Below are positions 1-5,520 of a stretch of 7,110 bases of DNA, one piece after another; the stretch's first letter is position 1, and every line of letters begins with the position of its first letter. The position numbers and the translations under genes were made by a program. The notes beneath the pieces are model-generated. The model was given only the letters and a program-made list of their open reading frames with translations, searched no databases and had not been told where the DNA came from. The stretch spans positions 1 to 7,110 of the forward strand of contig CALBVI010000108.1 of the NCBI GenBank assembly GCA_937969395.1, given 5' to 3'. The DNA comes from an uncultured Spongiibacteraceae bacterium (GTDB taxonomy: Bacteria > Pseudomonadota > Gammaproteobacteria > Pseudomonadales > Dasaniaceae).

Positions 1-239
1 CTGAATTCTTCAAAGGCAAATTGGTCTTGGTGGAGTTTACCGAGGCGTTCATTTGGGGTGATGGTAATGTTGCCAGCACTGGGTGTCAGGCTGCCATCAA
101 GGATCTTCATGAAAGTAGATTTACCGCAGCCATTTGCGCCAATGAGTCCGTAGCGATTACCGCCACCAAACTTAGCAGAAATATTTTCGAATAAAGGTTT
201 AGCACCAAATTGCATGGTGATATTTGCGGTTGTGATCAA
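1..239 (-). CDS. ybiT: ABC-F ATPase YbiT, N-terminal 79 codons (cut by the left edge)
   Basis: Seen: the minus-strand reading frame gives [19 protein letters not shown]..., continuing through [20 protein letters not shown] to a [22 protein letters not shown] end. From memory this aligns almost residue for residue with the N-terminus of E. coli YbiT. The Walker A motif of the first nucleotide-binding domain, GANGCGKST, is at residues 34-42. The start is TTG at 239-237, chosen because it aligns with the family's first residue and has an AGGA Shine-Dalgarno element 7 bases upstream (247-250). Known: ABC-F proteins have two ATPase domains and no membrane segment; they bind the ribosomal E site and modulate translation or protect ribosomes. 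YbiT is one of the housekeeping E. coli paralogues. Only about 15% of a roughly 530-residue protein is here, so signature motifs, Walker B and the second domain cannot be checked. It lies 209 bp downstream of dbpA on the same strand. Confidence 0.93.
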   Translation of the reverse strand, partial: MITTANITMQFGAKPLFENISAKFGGGNRYGLIGANGCGKSTFMKILDGSLTPSAGNITITPNERLGKLHQDQFAFEEF

Positions 240-337
240 GGGTAGTTCCTACATTTGTCGTTGTTGAAAATGGAAATTTTTCTACTGCATTTAACTGCAT
301 CTTTAGATCGCATAAGCGACCTAAAGATTGCGTGCAT
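236..337 (-). other. Possible leader ORF overlapping the ybiT start
   Basis: Seen: an ATG at 337-335 opens a 33-codon frame (MHAIFRSLMRSKDAVKCSSK...CRNYP) that ends with TGA at 238-236. This stop overlaps the proposed ybiT TTG start in a TTGA arrangement, the geometry typical of translational coupling. The AGGA element proposed for ybiT lies inside its last codons, and a hairpin (301-326) lies within it. Against a real peptide: the Shine-Dalgarno context of its ATG is poor (GAG only 2 bases away), the composition is unremarkable and I recognise no homologue. It could be a chance ORF in the leader. Regulatory coupling is inference only. Confidence 0.25.
301..326 (-). other. Stem-loop in the ybiT leader
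   Basis: Inverted repeat CTTTAG/CTAAAG continuing inward as TCGC/GCGA, with one A/C mismatch and an ATAA loop (read on the plus strand). This gives about 10 pairs. It lies between the predicted ybiT promoter and the TTG start. No T-tract follows on either strand, so it is not a convincing intrinsic terminator. It may be an RNA structure in the leader or, less likely, a dyad operator. A 7-bp direct repeat, ACTGCAT, lies next to it at 284-290 and 294-300. Confidence 0.4.
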
Positions 338-361
338 AACTCAGCTTTATTTTGCAGGCGT

Positions 362-390
362 ACTATAGGGATTTAGACGGCTTTCGTCGA
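362..390 (-). promoter_or_regulatory. Predicted sigma70 promoter for ybiT
   Basis: On the minus strand, TCGACG (385-390) and TATAGT (362-367) are separated by exactly 17 bp. The -10 box matches consensus at 5 of 6 positions and the -35 box at 4 of 6. Transcription would start near 355, giving a leader of about 115 bases before the ybiT TTG. This is a pattern match only. Confidence 0.45.
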
Positions 391-448
391 GCAGAAATCA
401 TACTAAATTGCGCTGTAGCTAGCCCCGTAATTGACTCTATAGCTAGAC

Positions 449-1828
449 TTAGAGCTTTCTAACTTTGAATTTTCGGCCTTTGATTTTGCCGTTAATTAAT
501 CGACCTAATGCGTTGTCCGCAGTATGTCGCTCAATCGCAACATAGGCGCTGTTTTCTAGCACTTCAATCTTACCGACTGCACTGCCATCGATGCCGGCGT
601 CTTTCGTCAAAGCGCCCAATATATCGCCAGGTCGCACCTTTTGTTTGCGTCCAGCAGAAATACAGAGTGTGGCGTAAGCTGGTGGCTGCATGTATTTGTT
701 GTTGTCAGGTAATGCATCGACAGATTTATAATCTATTTTGCGTTGCTGAAATTCGGAGATGGCCTCTATCTTGTAGCGCTCGGAATCTGTAAATAAATTA
801 ATCGCCAAGCCACTTTTACCGGCACGGCCTGTTCGTCCGATACGGTGCGTGTATATATCGGGGTCACGGGGTAATTCAAAGTTAACAACAGCGGGGAGGT
901 CATCAATGTCTAGGCCGCGAGCGGCAACATCTGTTGCTACCAATACCTGACAACTTTGCTGCTTGAATTCAATCAGTACTTGATCTCTGTCGCGCTGTTC
1001 CATGTCGCCATGTAGTGCTTTCACACTAATGTTTTCGTTATTAAGGTGCTCGCACACATCCCGCACAGTCTGTTTGGTATTGCAAAAAACAACCGCGCCA
1101 TTAGGTTGGAAGTGGTGAAGTAGTGTCAGAAGGCTTTCGCGCTTTTCATTTTTCTTACAGAGAAAAAACTGTTGCTCGATATGCTGCTCGCTATGAATAG
1201 ATTCAACCACTATTTGCATGGGGTTGGTTTGAAATCGAGCGCTTAATTTTTTAATGTTTTCAGGGAATGTTGCTGAAAACAGCAGTGTTTGGCGCTTTTC
1301 TGGCAAGTCTTTAATAATGTCTTCGATATCATCAACAAAGCCCATTTCTAGCATTCTATCTGCTTCGTCTAATACGAGGGTGGTTGCTCTTGTTAGTATT
1401 AAGGTCTTTTTGCGCAGGTGATCTTTTAAGCGTCCTGGCGTTCCGACAATGACGTGTGCGCCATGCTCTAGTGAGCCTATCTGTGGGCCAATAGATTGTC
1501 CGCCACAAAGGGTTACGACTTTAATGTTGGGTTGGTAGCGCGCTAAGTTTCGTATTTCCTTCGCTACTTGCGTAGCCAACTCACGTGTAGGGCAAATAAT
1601 AAGGGACTGAGCGCCAAAATCTCTTGGGTTGAGCTTGTTTAATAATGGAATACCGAATGCTGCTGTTTTACCACCACCGGTTTTAGCTTGGCCAATGATG
1701 TCATTGCCAGAAAGTGCAGGGGGCAGCGCTTTGGCTTGAATAGCAGTCATCTGCTGATAGCCAAGACGAGTTAGATTTTCAACTTGTGCAGGAGATAGTC
1801 CAAGAGTGGAAAAGGAAAAGTCAGTCAA
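449..1828 (-). CDS. dbpA: ATP-dependent RNA helicase DbpA
   Basis: DEAD-box helicase of 459 residues, close to the 457 of E. coli DbpA. Motifs seen: Q motif around F6 to Q31 (GYQQMTAIQ), motif I AKTGGGKT at 48-55, PTRELA at 80-85, TPGR at 130-133, DEAD at 154-157, SAT at 185-187, ATDVAARGLD at 298-307 and HRIGRTGR at 328-335. After the two RecA folds, residues about 385-459 form the DbpA-type RNA-binding domain (SAGRKQKVRPGDILGALT..., GKIKGRKFKVRKL). Known: that domain recognises hairpin 92 of 23S rRNA and directs the helicase to 50S subunit assembly in the cytoplasm. The start is TTG (1828-1826): an in-frame TAA sits at 1846-1844, and the next ATG, codon 27, would remove most of the Q motif. 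The Shine-Dalgarno match is weak (GAG six bases upstream). Motif I has Gly at residue 52 where Ser is usual. No strong terminator follows. Confidence 0.95.
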   Translation of the reverse strand: MTDFSFSTLGLSPAQVENLTRLGYQQMTAIQAKALPPALSGNDIIGQAKTGGGKTAAFGIPLLNKLNPRDFGAQSLIICPTRELATQVAKEIRNLARYQPNIKVVTLCGGQSIGPQIGSLEHGAHVIVGTPGRLKDHLRKKTLILTRATTLVLDEADRMLEMGFVDDIEDIIKDLPEKRQTLLFSATFPENIKKLSARFQTNPMQIVVESIHSEQHIEQQFFLCKKNEKRESLLTLLHHFQPNGAVVFCNTKQTVRDVCEHLNNENISVKALHGDMEQRDRDQVLIEFKQQSCQVLVATDVAARGLDIDDLPAVVNFELPRDPDIYTHRIGRTGRAGKSGLAINLFTDSERYKIEAISEFQQRKIDYKSVDALPDNNKYMQPPAYATLCISAGRKQKVRPGDILGALTKDAGIDGSAVGKIEVLENSAYVAIERHTADNALGRLINGKIKGRKFKVRKL

Positions 1829-1843
1829 AATCGTCTCGATATT

Positions 1844-1853
1844 TTAGCGCTAA
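1844..1853. repeat. 10-bp perfect palindrome in the dbpA leader
   Basis: TTAGCGCTAA is a perfect palindrome lying between the predicted dbpA transcription start (about 1862) and the TTG codon. It could be a downstream operator half-pair or chance. A near copy, TTAGCGCTT, occurs at 4464-4472 in the divergent region upstream of the 774-residue gene. Confidence 0.3.
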
Positions 1854-1868
1854 GTTTAAAGGGCGCGA

Positions 1869-1877
1869 AGTATATCA
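1869..1877 (-). promoter_or_regulatory. Predicted extended -10 promoter for dbpA
   Basis: The minus strand reads TGATATACT, which is an extended TGn element followed by TATACT (5 of 6 to consensus). No good -35 hexamer is seen at the expected distance, as is common when an extended -10 is present. The implied leader is about 34 bases to the TTG start. Confidence 0.5.
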
Positions 1878-2003
1878 GATTGACGTTTTTCTCGTGGTGT
1901 TAATTATGCCAGCGGTAACTGCTTTTCAGCGGGGTGCAGCAGAAGCTGCTAATGTTAAGTTAGTTCTTTATTTTCAGTAAGTTACAAGCCCTAGTTAATG
2001 CAG

Positions 2004-4328
2004 TTAATTTAAAGTAATTTCTTGGTGCAGGTGCGTGGCATAAGCCAGTTTATTCACCCTTAGCTCGTTTTTAGATTTATCTAATAAGTAAGATAACAGC
2101 ACGTCACCCGAATTAATCGATAATTTATTACTCACCTGTAAACGTAGAGGTTCATTTGATCCACTGGCTATAAGCAAAGCAGGATGAGCCTTGGCTCCTT
2201 GCGCTTTTATTGGAGCATATGTCACCCTGTCGGCTTGCTTTGTTAGTACCAGATGGATATTCCCTTGTGGATCGCGCTCTAGCCGATTAATTTGCCATAG
2301 TTGTTCTTGTTCATATTCTTCCATTTCGACGGCGTTATCTGCTGAAGTTTGACGACTCAGTGTTCTGACCAATAAAACGGGCAAACCTACATCAAATAAA
2401 ATACCAGCCTTATGTTCTGCGGTCTGCAACCTAATCGTTGTATCGCTTTCATCGGCGCATAACCACGGCGATTTACTGGCTATAGGTTTAGCGGTTTTTT
2501 CAGTTTTCTCACTCACTTCTGGATTGTCTGCTTTTTTTGCGTTTTTACCCACTCTTCTGGTTGTTAATTCATATTGATATTTAAAATAGAGCGCGCAGCT
2601 TTCTAATCCTGAAAATGCTTTTAATTCGATCGGTCGATAAGCCCTGTAAACCGGTAAAGTTTCATCGTTTTCCATGGCTGTGATCAATTTGTTAAGCGTA
2701 CTTAGCAAAGCTAAACAACAACCTTTGCTGATAGCCGCAAAAGCTGAACAAGTATGCGGATCTGATTGATTGCGAGTAATGCTTTCGATGATTTCTTGAT
2801 AATCTAATTTAATTTGGTTTAAAAACGGTGCGGCTAAAATATAATGACTGCTCATTGTGTCGATCGTAGAAGCAGAAGGTTCAGCAGATACTGAAGCAGG
2901 GGCCTGATGCAATGTTAAGACTCCTGCCTTATCACCCGCTTGAGAGAGCCAATAACTCTGGGTTACTTGGTCCAATTTATCGTCGGCAATGACGCCAAGC
3001 AGCGGCAATTGTAATTCAATATATTCAAAGAAAACTTTTTGCTGCCTTGATGATAAATAATATGAATCGAATGCTAAGCCAATTTGATAGCGCACGAATA
3101 ATTGCTTAATGCTTGTTTCTTTGCTTAGGCATTCGCTACGAGAGTTTTGATTGAGAAAGTCTGGTTCGTATTGCTTAAGTGCTGTATATAAGCGGTTAAT
3201 GACTTTTGCTGAGCCTAACGGTTGCTGCATATGTAAAACTTGTGCAAGTCGCTGCTCTAGCAAGAGTAAGTCAAAAATCCGAAAAGCAATCGTATTTGCC
3301 TTTGTATGCTGTGTTGCATAAACGACATTGCTAGATTCGTAAATAACACTATAAACTTGTTTGTAACCAGTAATTAATAACCTTAAAACTGAGGGGCAAT
3401 GAGCCTGTAGTTCTAGGCGTTTAGCATCATTCGGAGAGGAGGGCTTACGCTCGACACTGTCGATAAAAAGATTAAGGCGTTTAACAAGCGGCGCGCAGTA
3501 ACTATCCAATAGTTCTAGGCGATTACTATTTGAAAGCTTAGTCTTACTGAGTTGTAATAAATCTTTATCGGCTTTTTTAAAAATGGTATTCGTTGCTTTA
3601 CCTTTTCCCTCAAACAACTGACCAATGTCTCTGTTAGTCACTATTGTGCTAGCTTCGTTTTTTACTTTTTGATTGGCAAAAATAAAATCTAATGTAATTT
3701 CTCTATCCGGTAAATTGCGACCTGAGTATTCGTCAAACTGTGCCTTTCCTTGCAACAAGGTTGTTTTAGTAAAGCGTGACAATTTACTTCTAAAATCTTT
3801 AGGCTCTAACTCTTCCTTGGGTGTCGGTTCTTCGATAGGCGGGGCTGCTATAAATAAATCAGGATTGAGCTCAATATTTGCAATCATATTGCTTGCTACG
3901 GTTGCCAATCCCGTGCCCCCCGTTGCTACTTCTATCCCGGCAACAGGGGAGAGTGCGTCCTGTTGCAGTGGGCGATTTATGAATATATCAAAATCAATTT
4001 CTTTGACTTCCGGTTGAGCTCTAGTGTTTGCAGCACTGTCTTTAACGATGGCTTTCTTTACTTGGATTTTAGGCGCTGAGATCCCTTGCCCCTTATCTGC
4101 CTTTAAAGCTTGCTCCAAGTCAGTTTCACTACCAAAAATAGCATCTTCGTAATGCGCTTTTGTCTCAATTTCAATTTCATAATCATCATAGCTTTTAAGT
4201 GGGACCGCTTTTGCCGCACGTTTGAGCTCAAGACTGGCATCGCTATTGTCTTGGTATGACTTATTGCTGCCTTTATTAGCAGAGGTTCGCTTAACCGGTA
4301 TTTTTGGTGGGCCGCTGTTATTGCTCAT
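2004..4328 (-). CDS. Large cytoplasmic protein of unknown function (possible degenerate PilZ-like C-terminus)
   Basis: 774 residues, no signal peptide and no membrane span, so cytoplasmic. Residues 1-260 are rich in Lys, Glu, Ser, Pro and Ala and look largely disordered. About 265-465 is helix-rich, with a leucine-dense stretch (LELLDSYCAPLVKRLNLFID at 271-290, then AFRIFDLLLLEQRLAQVL from 348). A second low-complexity stretch lies at 592-620 (Lys/Glu/Ala). Residues 640-774 alternate like beta strands (GILFDVGLPVLLVR, QLWQINRLERDPQGNIHLVL, VSNKLSINSGDVLLSYLL). The layout reminds me of uncharacterised gammaproteobacterial proteins suspected of ending in a PilZ-like, c-di-GMP-binding barrel. 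I see no canonical RxxxR or (D/N)xSxxG motif, so that link is weak inference. The start is ATG at 4328: it is the only good start after an in-frame TAG about 40 bases upstream. The ribosome site is weak. It has its own promoter (4360-4389) and lies 175 bp upstream of dbpA. Confidence 0.88.
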   Translation of the reverse strand: MSNNSGPPKIPVKRTSANKGSNKSYQDNSDASLELKRAAKAVPLKSYDDYEIEIETKAHYEDAIFGSETDLEQALKADKGQGISAPKIQVKKAIVKDSAANTRAQPEVKEIDFDIFINRPLQQDALSPVAGIEVATGGTGLATVASNMIANIELNPDLFIAAPPIEEPTPKEELEPKDFRSKLSRFTKTTLLQGKAQFDEYSGRNLPDREITLDFIFANQKVKNEASTIVTNRDIGQLFEGKGKATNTIFKKADKDLLQLSKTKLSNSNRLELLDSYCAPLVKRLNLFIDSVERKPSSPNDAKRLELQAHCPSVLRLLITGYKQVYSVIYESSNVVYATQHTKANTIAFRIFDLLLLEQRLAQVLHMQQPLGSAKVINRLYTALKQYEPDFLNQNSRSECLSKETSIKQLFVRYQIGLAFDSYYLSSRQQKVFFEYIELQLPLLGVIADDKLDQVTQSYWLSQAGDKAGVLTLHQAPASVSAEPSASTIDTMSSHYILAAPFLNQIKLDYQEIIESITRNQSDPHTCSAFAAISKGCCLALLSTLNKLITAMENDETLPVYRAYRPIELKAFSGLESCALYFKYQYELTTRRVGKNAKKADNPEVSEKTEKTAKPIASKSPWLCADESDTTIRLQTAEHKAGILFDVGLPVLLVRTLSRQTSADNAVEMEEYEQEQLWQINRLERDPQGNIHLVLTKQADRVTYAPIKAQGAKAHPALLIASGSNEPLRLQVSNKLSINSGDVLLSYLLDKSKNELRVNKLAYATHLHQEITLN

Positions 4329-4359
4329 TAATGATAATTTCTTGCTTAAATGTACCTAA

Positions 4360-4389
4360 AGAATAGTCAATAAGTAGCTTTATGGTCAA
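4360..4389 (-). promoter_or_regulatory. Predicted sigma70 promoter for the 774-residue gene
   Basis: On the minus strand, TTGACC (4384-4389, 5 of 6 to consensus) is followed after 18 bp by TATTCT (4360-4365, 4 of 6). Transcription would begin near 4353, about 25 bases before the ATG. This is the best -35 box in the window. Confidence 0.55.
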
Positions 4390-4453
4390 AAGTTAGGATG
4401 TTTAATGTGTTTTCTCGCTTTTTTAGTCTACTTTATAGCCAAAGAGGACGTTA

Positions 4454-4484
4454 TTGTGTATTTTTAGCGCTTCATTCGTATAAC
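4454..4484 (+). promoter_or_regulatory. Weak predicted promoter for the 82-residue ORF
   Basis: TTGTGT (4454-4459) and TATAAC (4479-4484, 5 of 6 to consensus) are separated by a 19-bp spacer, longer than ideal. If used, the leader to the ATG at 4506 would be only about 15 bases. It lies in the 177-bp divergent gap with the promoter of the 774-residue gene. Confidence 0.25.
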
Positions 4485-4505
4485 AAACACACGTAAGCAT
4501 ATTAA

Positions 4506-4754
4506 ATGACGACTAAGAACTGCAAAAGCAGCCGGTCATCAGGGAAGAGGTCTGACCAAGATAGCATGCTTGATGCCTGGGTATTAACATCCAGACGTGA
4601 GGGCGATAGCATTGCTGGCTGGAAAATCGATAGTTTGTACCGCAATTGTAAGAGGCAGCTGGAAAATAGTGAGCGCTGCCAAGTCACTTCTTTTTGTTAC
4701 CCCCCTGGCGCCAAGGTAATTAAGGCAAAATTATCCCGCATTGCAGCCGACTAG
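4506..4754 (+). CDS. Small hypothetical protein, 82 residues
   Basis: I do not recognise this protein. The frame begins MTTKNCKSSRSSGKRS, followed by SMLDAWVLTSRREGDSIAGW at residues 21-40, and ends in a basic tail. It has no signal peptide or membrane span, is positively charged, and has four cysteines (6, 48, 58, 64), the last three possibly clustered. It is richer in GC than the flanking intergenic DNA and its codon use resembles the neighbours, which favours a real gene. Against this, the ribosome site is poor and a 61-codon ORF lies opposite on the minus strand. ATG 4506 is the first start; M21 (4566) is an alternative that would drop the low-complexity Ser/Lys-rich head. It may be a lineage-specific protein. 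No clear terminator follows; a short ACTAG/CTAGT stem at its stop lacks a T-tract. Confidence 0.5.
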   Translation: MTTKNCKSSRSSGKRSDQDSMLDAWVLTSRREGDSIAGWKIDSLYRNCKRQLENSERCQVTSFCYPPGAKVIKAKLSRIAAD

Positions 4755-4813
4755 TCGATTGCTAGTAAATAATAAATCTCTACAAACAAGTTTACAGCTA
4801 ATACCTTTCCTTA

Positions 4814-4843
4814 TTGCTAATCTAGTTTTTGCCATAATATAAC
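4814..4843 (+). promoter_or_regulatory. Possible orphan promoter
   Basis: TTGCTA (4814-4819, 4 of 6) and TATAAC (4838-4843, 5 of 6) with an 18-bp spacer. No ORF starts within 150 bases downstream, so if active it would drive a non-coding RNA or a long leader for the 39-residue gene. AT-rich DNA often yields such matches by chance. Confidence 0.25.
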
Positions 4844-4985
4844 GCCCCCTAACTATCCTCCTTAGCAGCTGTATTAACGCTATAGCGGCACTTATTCCTC
4901 TTTTTTACTCAAAATCAGCATCGACCAGTTAACAAAACTGAACAATTCTTCTGGCTTTTTACAAATGTGAATCTTTCATAAAGGC

Positions 4986-5008
4986 GCCCTTAGGGCTTGC
5001 GCGCGCAA
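4986..5008. repeat. Two abutting perfect palindromes at a promoter
   Basis: GCCCTTAGGGC (4986-4996, symmetric around a central T) is directly followed by TTGCGCGCGCAA (4997-5008, fully symmetric over 12 bp). The second covers the predicted -35 box of the downstream promoter. This placement suits a repressor operator, but no regulator is known here. Confidence 0.5.
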
Positions 5009-5026
5009 AATTAATTGATGTATAGT
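4997..5026 (+). promoter_or_regulatory. Predicted promoter for the 39-residue membrane protein
   Basis: TATAGT (5021-5026, 5 of 6 to consensus) with TTGCGC (4997-5002, 3 of 6) 18 bp upstream. The weak -35 box lies inside a 12-bp palindrome, which suggests regulated rather than constitutive use. The expected start is near 5033, leaving a leader of about 68 bases before the ATG at 5101. Confidence 0.4.
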
Positions 5027-5100
5027 CTCTGCAGTAAATGGGAACCGCAGTATATTTGGCCACGGATATGGTGAACCCTACTAAAAATAATGAGAACGCT

Positions 5101-5220
5101 ATGTTTACTTTATTGATTGATCTGGCCGCACTTATCACTCTGGGCATCGTTGCGCATCACACCGTTAAAATCATGTTAGATAACAACAGTAACCATCATT
5201 CCAAGAAAAAGATTAGTTAA
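5101..5220 (+). CDS. Small single-span inner-membrane protein, 39 residues
   Basis: The product begins MFTLLIDLAALITLGIVAHH and ends in a hydrophilic, basic tail rich in Asn, His and Lys. Residues about 2-18 form one hydrophobic helix; a Lys-rich tail would stay in the cytoplasm, so an N-out/C-in inner-membrane topology is likely. The frame is open further up, to ATGs at 5068 and 5038. I prefer 5101 because it has a GAG Shine-Dalgarno core six bases upstream and starts exactly at the hydrophobic segment. The ATG at 5038 would fall only about 5 bases after the predicted transcription start, and the one at 5068 has GGA too close. I do not recognise a family. It stands alone, with a palindrome-overlapped promoter upstream and a hairpin about 105 bases downstream. 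Small proteins of this kind often tune membrane complexes, but no partner is evident. Confidence 0.55.
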   Translation: MFTLLIDLAALITLGIVAHHTVKIMLDNNSNHHSKKKIS

Positions 5221-5325
5221 TCTTTAATTTGATAAATTACACCAATACGGGCTTTAGCTGGATACCGCTCTCTGTGATGTAATCTAGCTGGTTTTACCTA
5301 TTTCTTTACCTACGTCTATATGGCC

Positions 5326-5354
5326 GCAATCGAAAGCTATTCAGCTTTGATTGC
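5326..5354 (+). terminator. Hairpin, weak terminator candidate after the 39-residue gene
   Basis: GCAATC and AAAGCT pair with AGCTTT and GATTGC, giving 12 pairs with one bulged G and an ATTC loop. The following bases are TCCTTT, a poor T-tract, so termination efficiency would be doubtful. It lies about 105 bases after the stop codon at 5220, and could instead be a stable end of a longer transcript. Confidence 0.35.
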
Positions 5355-5363
5355 TCCTTTAGA

Positions 5364-5383
5364 TTGAAATAGTAATATTTCGA
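5364..5383. other. AT-rich dyad with four-base loop
   Basis: GAAATA (5366-5371) and TATTTC (5376-5381) pair around a GTAA loop, extended by a T-G wobble and a T-A pair. It lies about 140 bases upstream of the ABC exporter start, so it could be an operator for it or a small RNA structure. Confidence 0.3.
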
Positions 5384-5447
5384 CTACCTATTTACAGCCT
5401 AACTGGAACCTCTCAGCTGCGGTTAGATATATGTAGCTTATTCGGCA

Positions 5448-5474
5448 TTGCGATTAGCTGCTAAGTCGTATACT
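5448..5474 (+). promoter_or_regulatory. Weak predicted promoter for the ABC exporter
   Basis: TATACT (5469-5474, 5 of 6 to consensus) with TTGCGA (5448-5453) only 15 bp upstream, shorter than optimal. The implied transcript start is about 40 bases before the ATG. No better pair was found close to the gene. Confidence 0.25.
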
Positions 5475-5520
5475 TTTACGCGCTACTCGCCTTATTATCG
5501 CTGTTGACCAGAGCTCTTCC

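Larger units (their letters stand above)
4755..5100 (+). other. Non-coding stretch upstream of the small membrane gene
   Basis: About 345 bases without a convincing ORF, mostly AT-rich. It holds a possible orphan promoter (4814-4843), a 10-bp palindrome CGCTATAGCG (4878-4887), two abutting perfect palindromes (4986-5008) and the predicted promoter of the 39-residue gene (4997-5026). A T-run at 4904-4909 is not preceded by an adjacent stem, so I call no terminator there. Confidence 0.5.
5295..5393. repeat. 9-bp direct repeats flanking two hairpins
   Basis: TACCTATTT occurs at 5295-5303 and again at 5385-5393, a 90-bp period, with both hairpins of this region in between. The size resembles a target-site duplication around a very small element, but no terminal inverted repeats adjoin the copies, so chance is likely. 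Confidence 0.25.
5221..5520 (+). other. 300-bp gene-free region with inverted and direct repeats
   Basis: No convincing ORF or RNA gene. It contains a bulged 12-bp hairpin (5326-5354), a second AT-rich hairpin (5364-5383), a 9-bp direct repeat TACCTATTT (5295-5303 and 5385-5393) flanking both hairpins, a TAGCTGG direct repeat 30 bp apart (5255 and 5285), and a weak promoter for the ABC exporter (5448-5474). Confidence 0.55.

Noticed and set aside
417..445. TAGCTA repeats after dbpA as a terminator stem.
   Set aside because: The possible stem is six mostly A-T pairs with a long loop and no T-run on the minus strand.
1936..1949. GCAGC-AGAA-GCTGC hairpin between the 774-residue gene and dbpA as a terminator.
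   Set aside because: Only five pairs and no T-tract on either strand.
1786..1980. Plus-strand ORF of 64 codons between dbpA and the 774-residue gene.
   Set aside because: It overlaps the antisense of the dbpA start and its promoter, has no ribosome site and no protein-like composition.
3673..4017. Plus-strand ORF of 114 codons inside the 774-residue gene.
   Set aside because: It is antisense to the low-complexity N-terminal part of that gene and has no ribosome site; composition explains its length.
4325..4343. AATGATAAT next to the start of the 774-residue gene, resembling a Fur box.
   Set aside because: About 12 of 19 bases match the consensus and only one half is good. It overlaps the start codon in AT-rich DNA, and the gene has no iron link.
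4857..4864. CCTCCTTA on the plus strand, which matches the 16S rRNA 3' tail and gives a perfect Shine-Dalgarno (TAAGGAGG) on the minus strand.
   Set aside because: No start codon lies 5-10 bases downstream on the minus strand. The nearest ATG (4835-4833) is about 21 bases away and opens only a 34-codon frame with no recognisable product. It is too short to be a 16S remnant.
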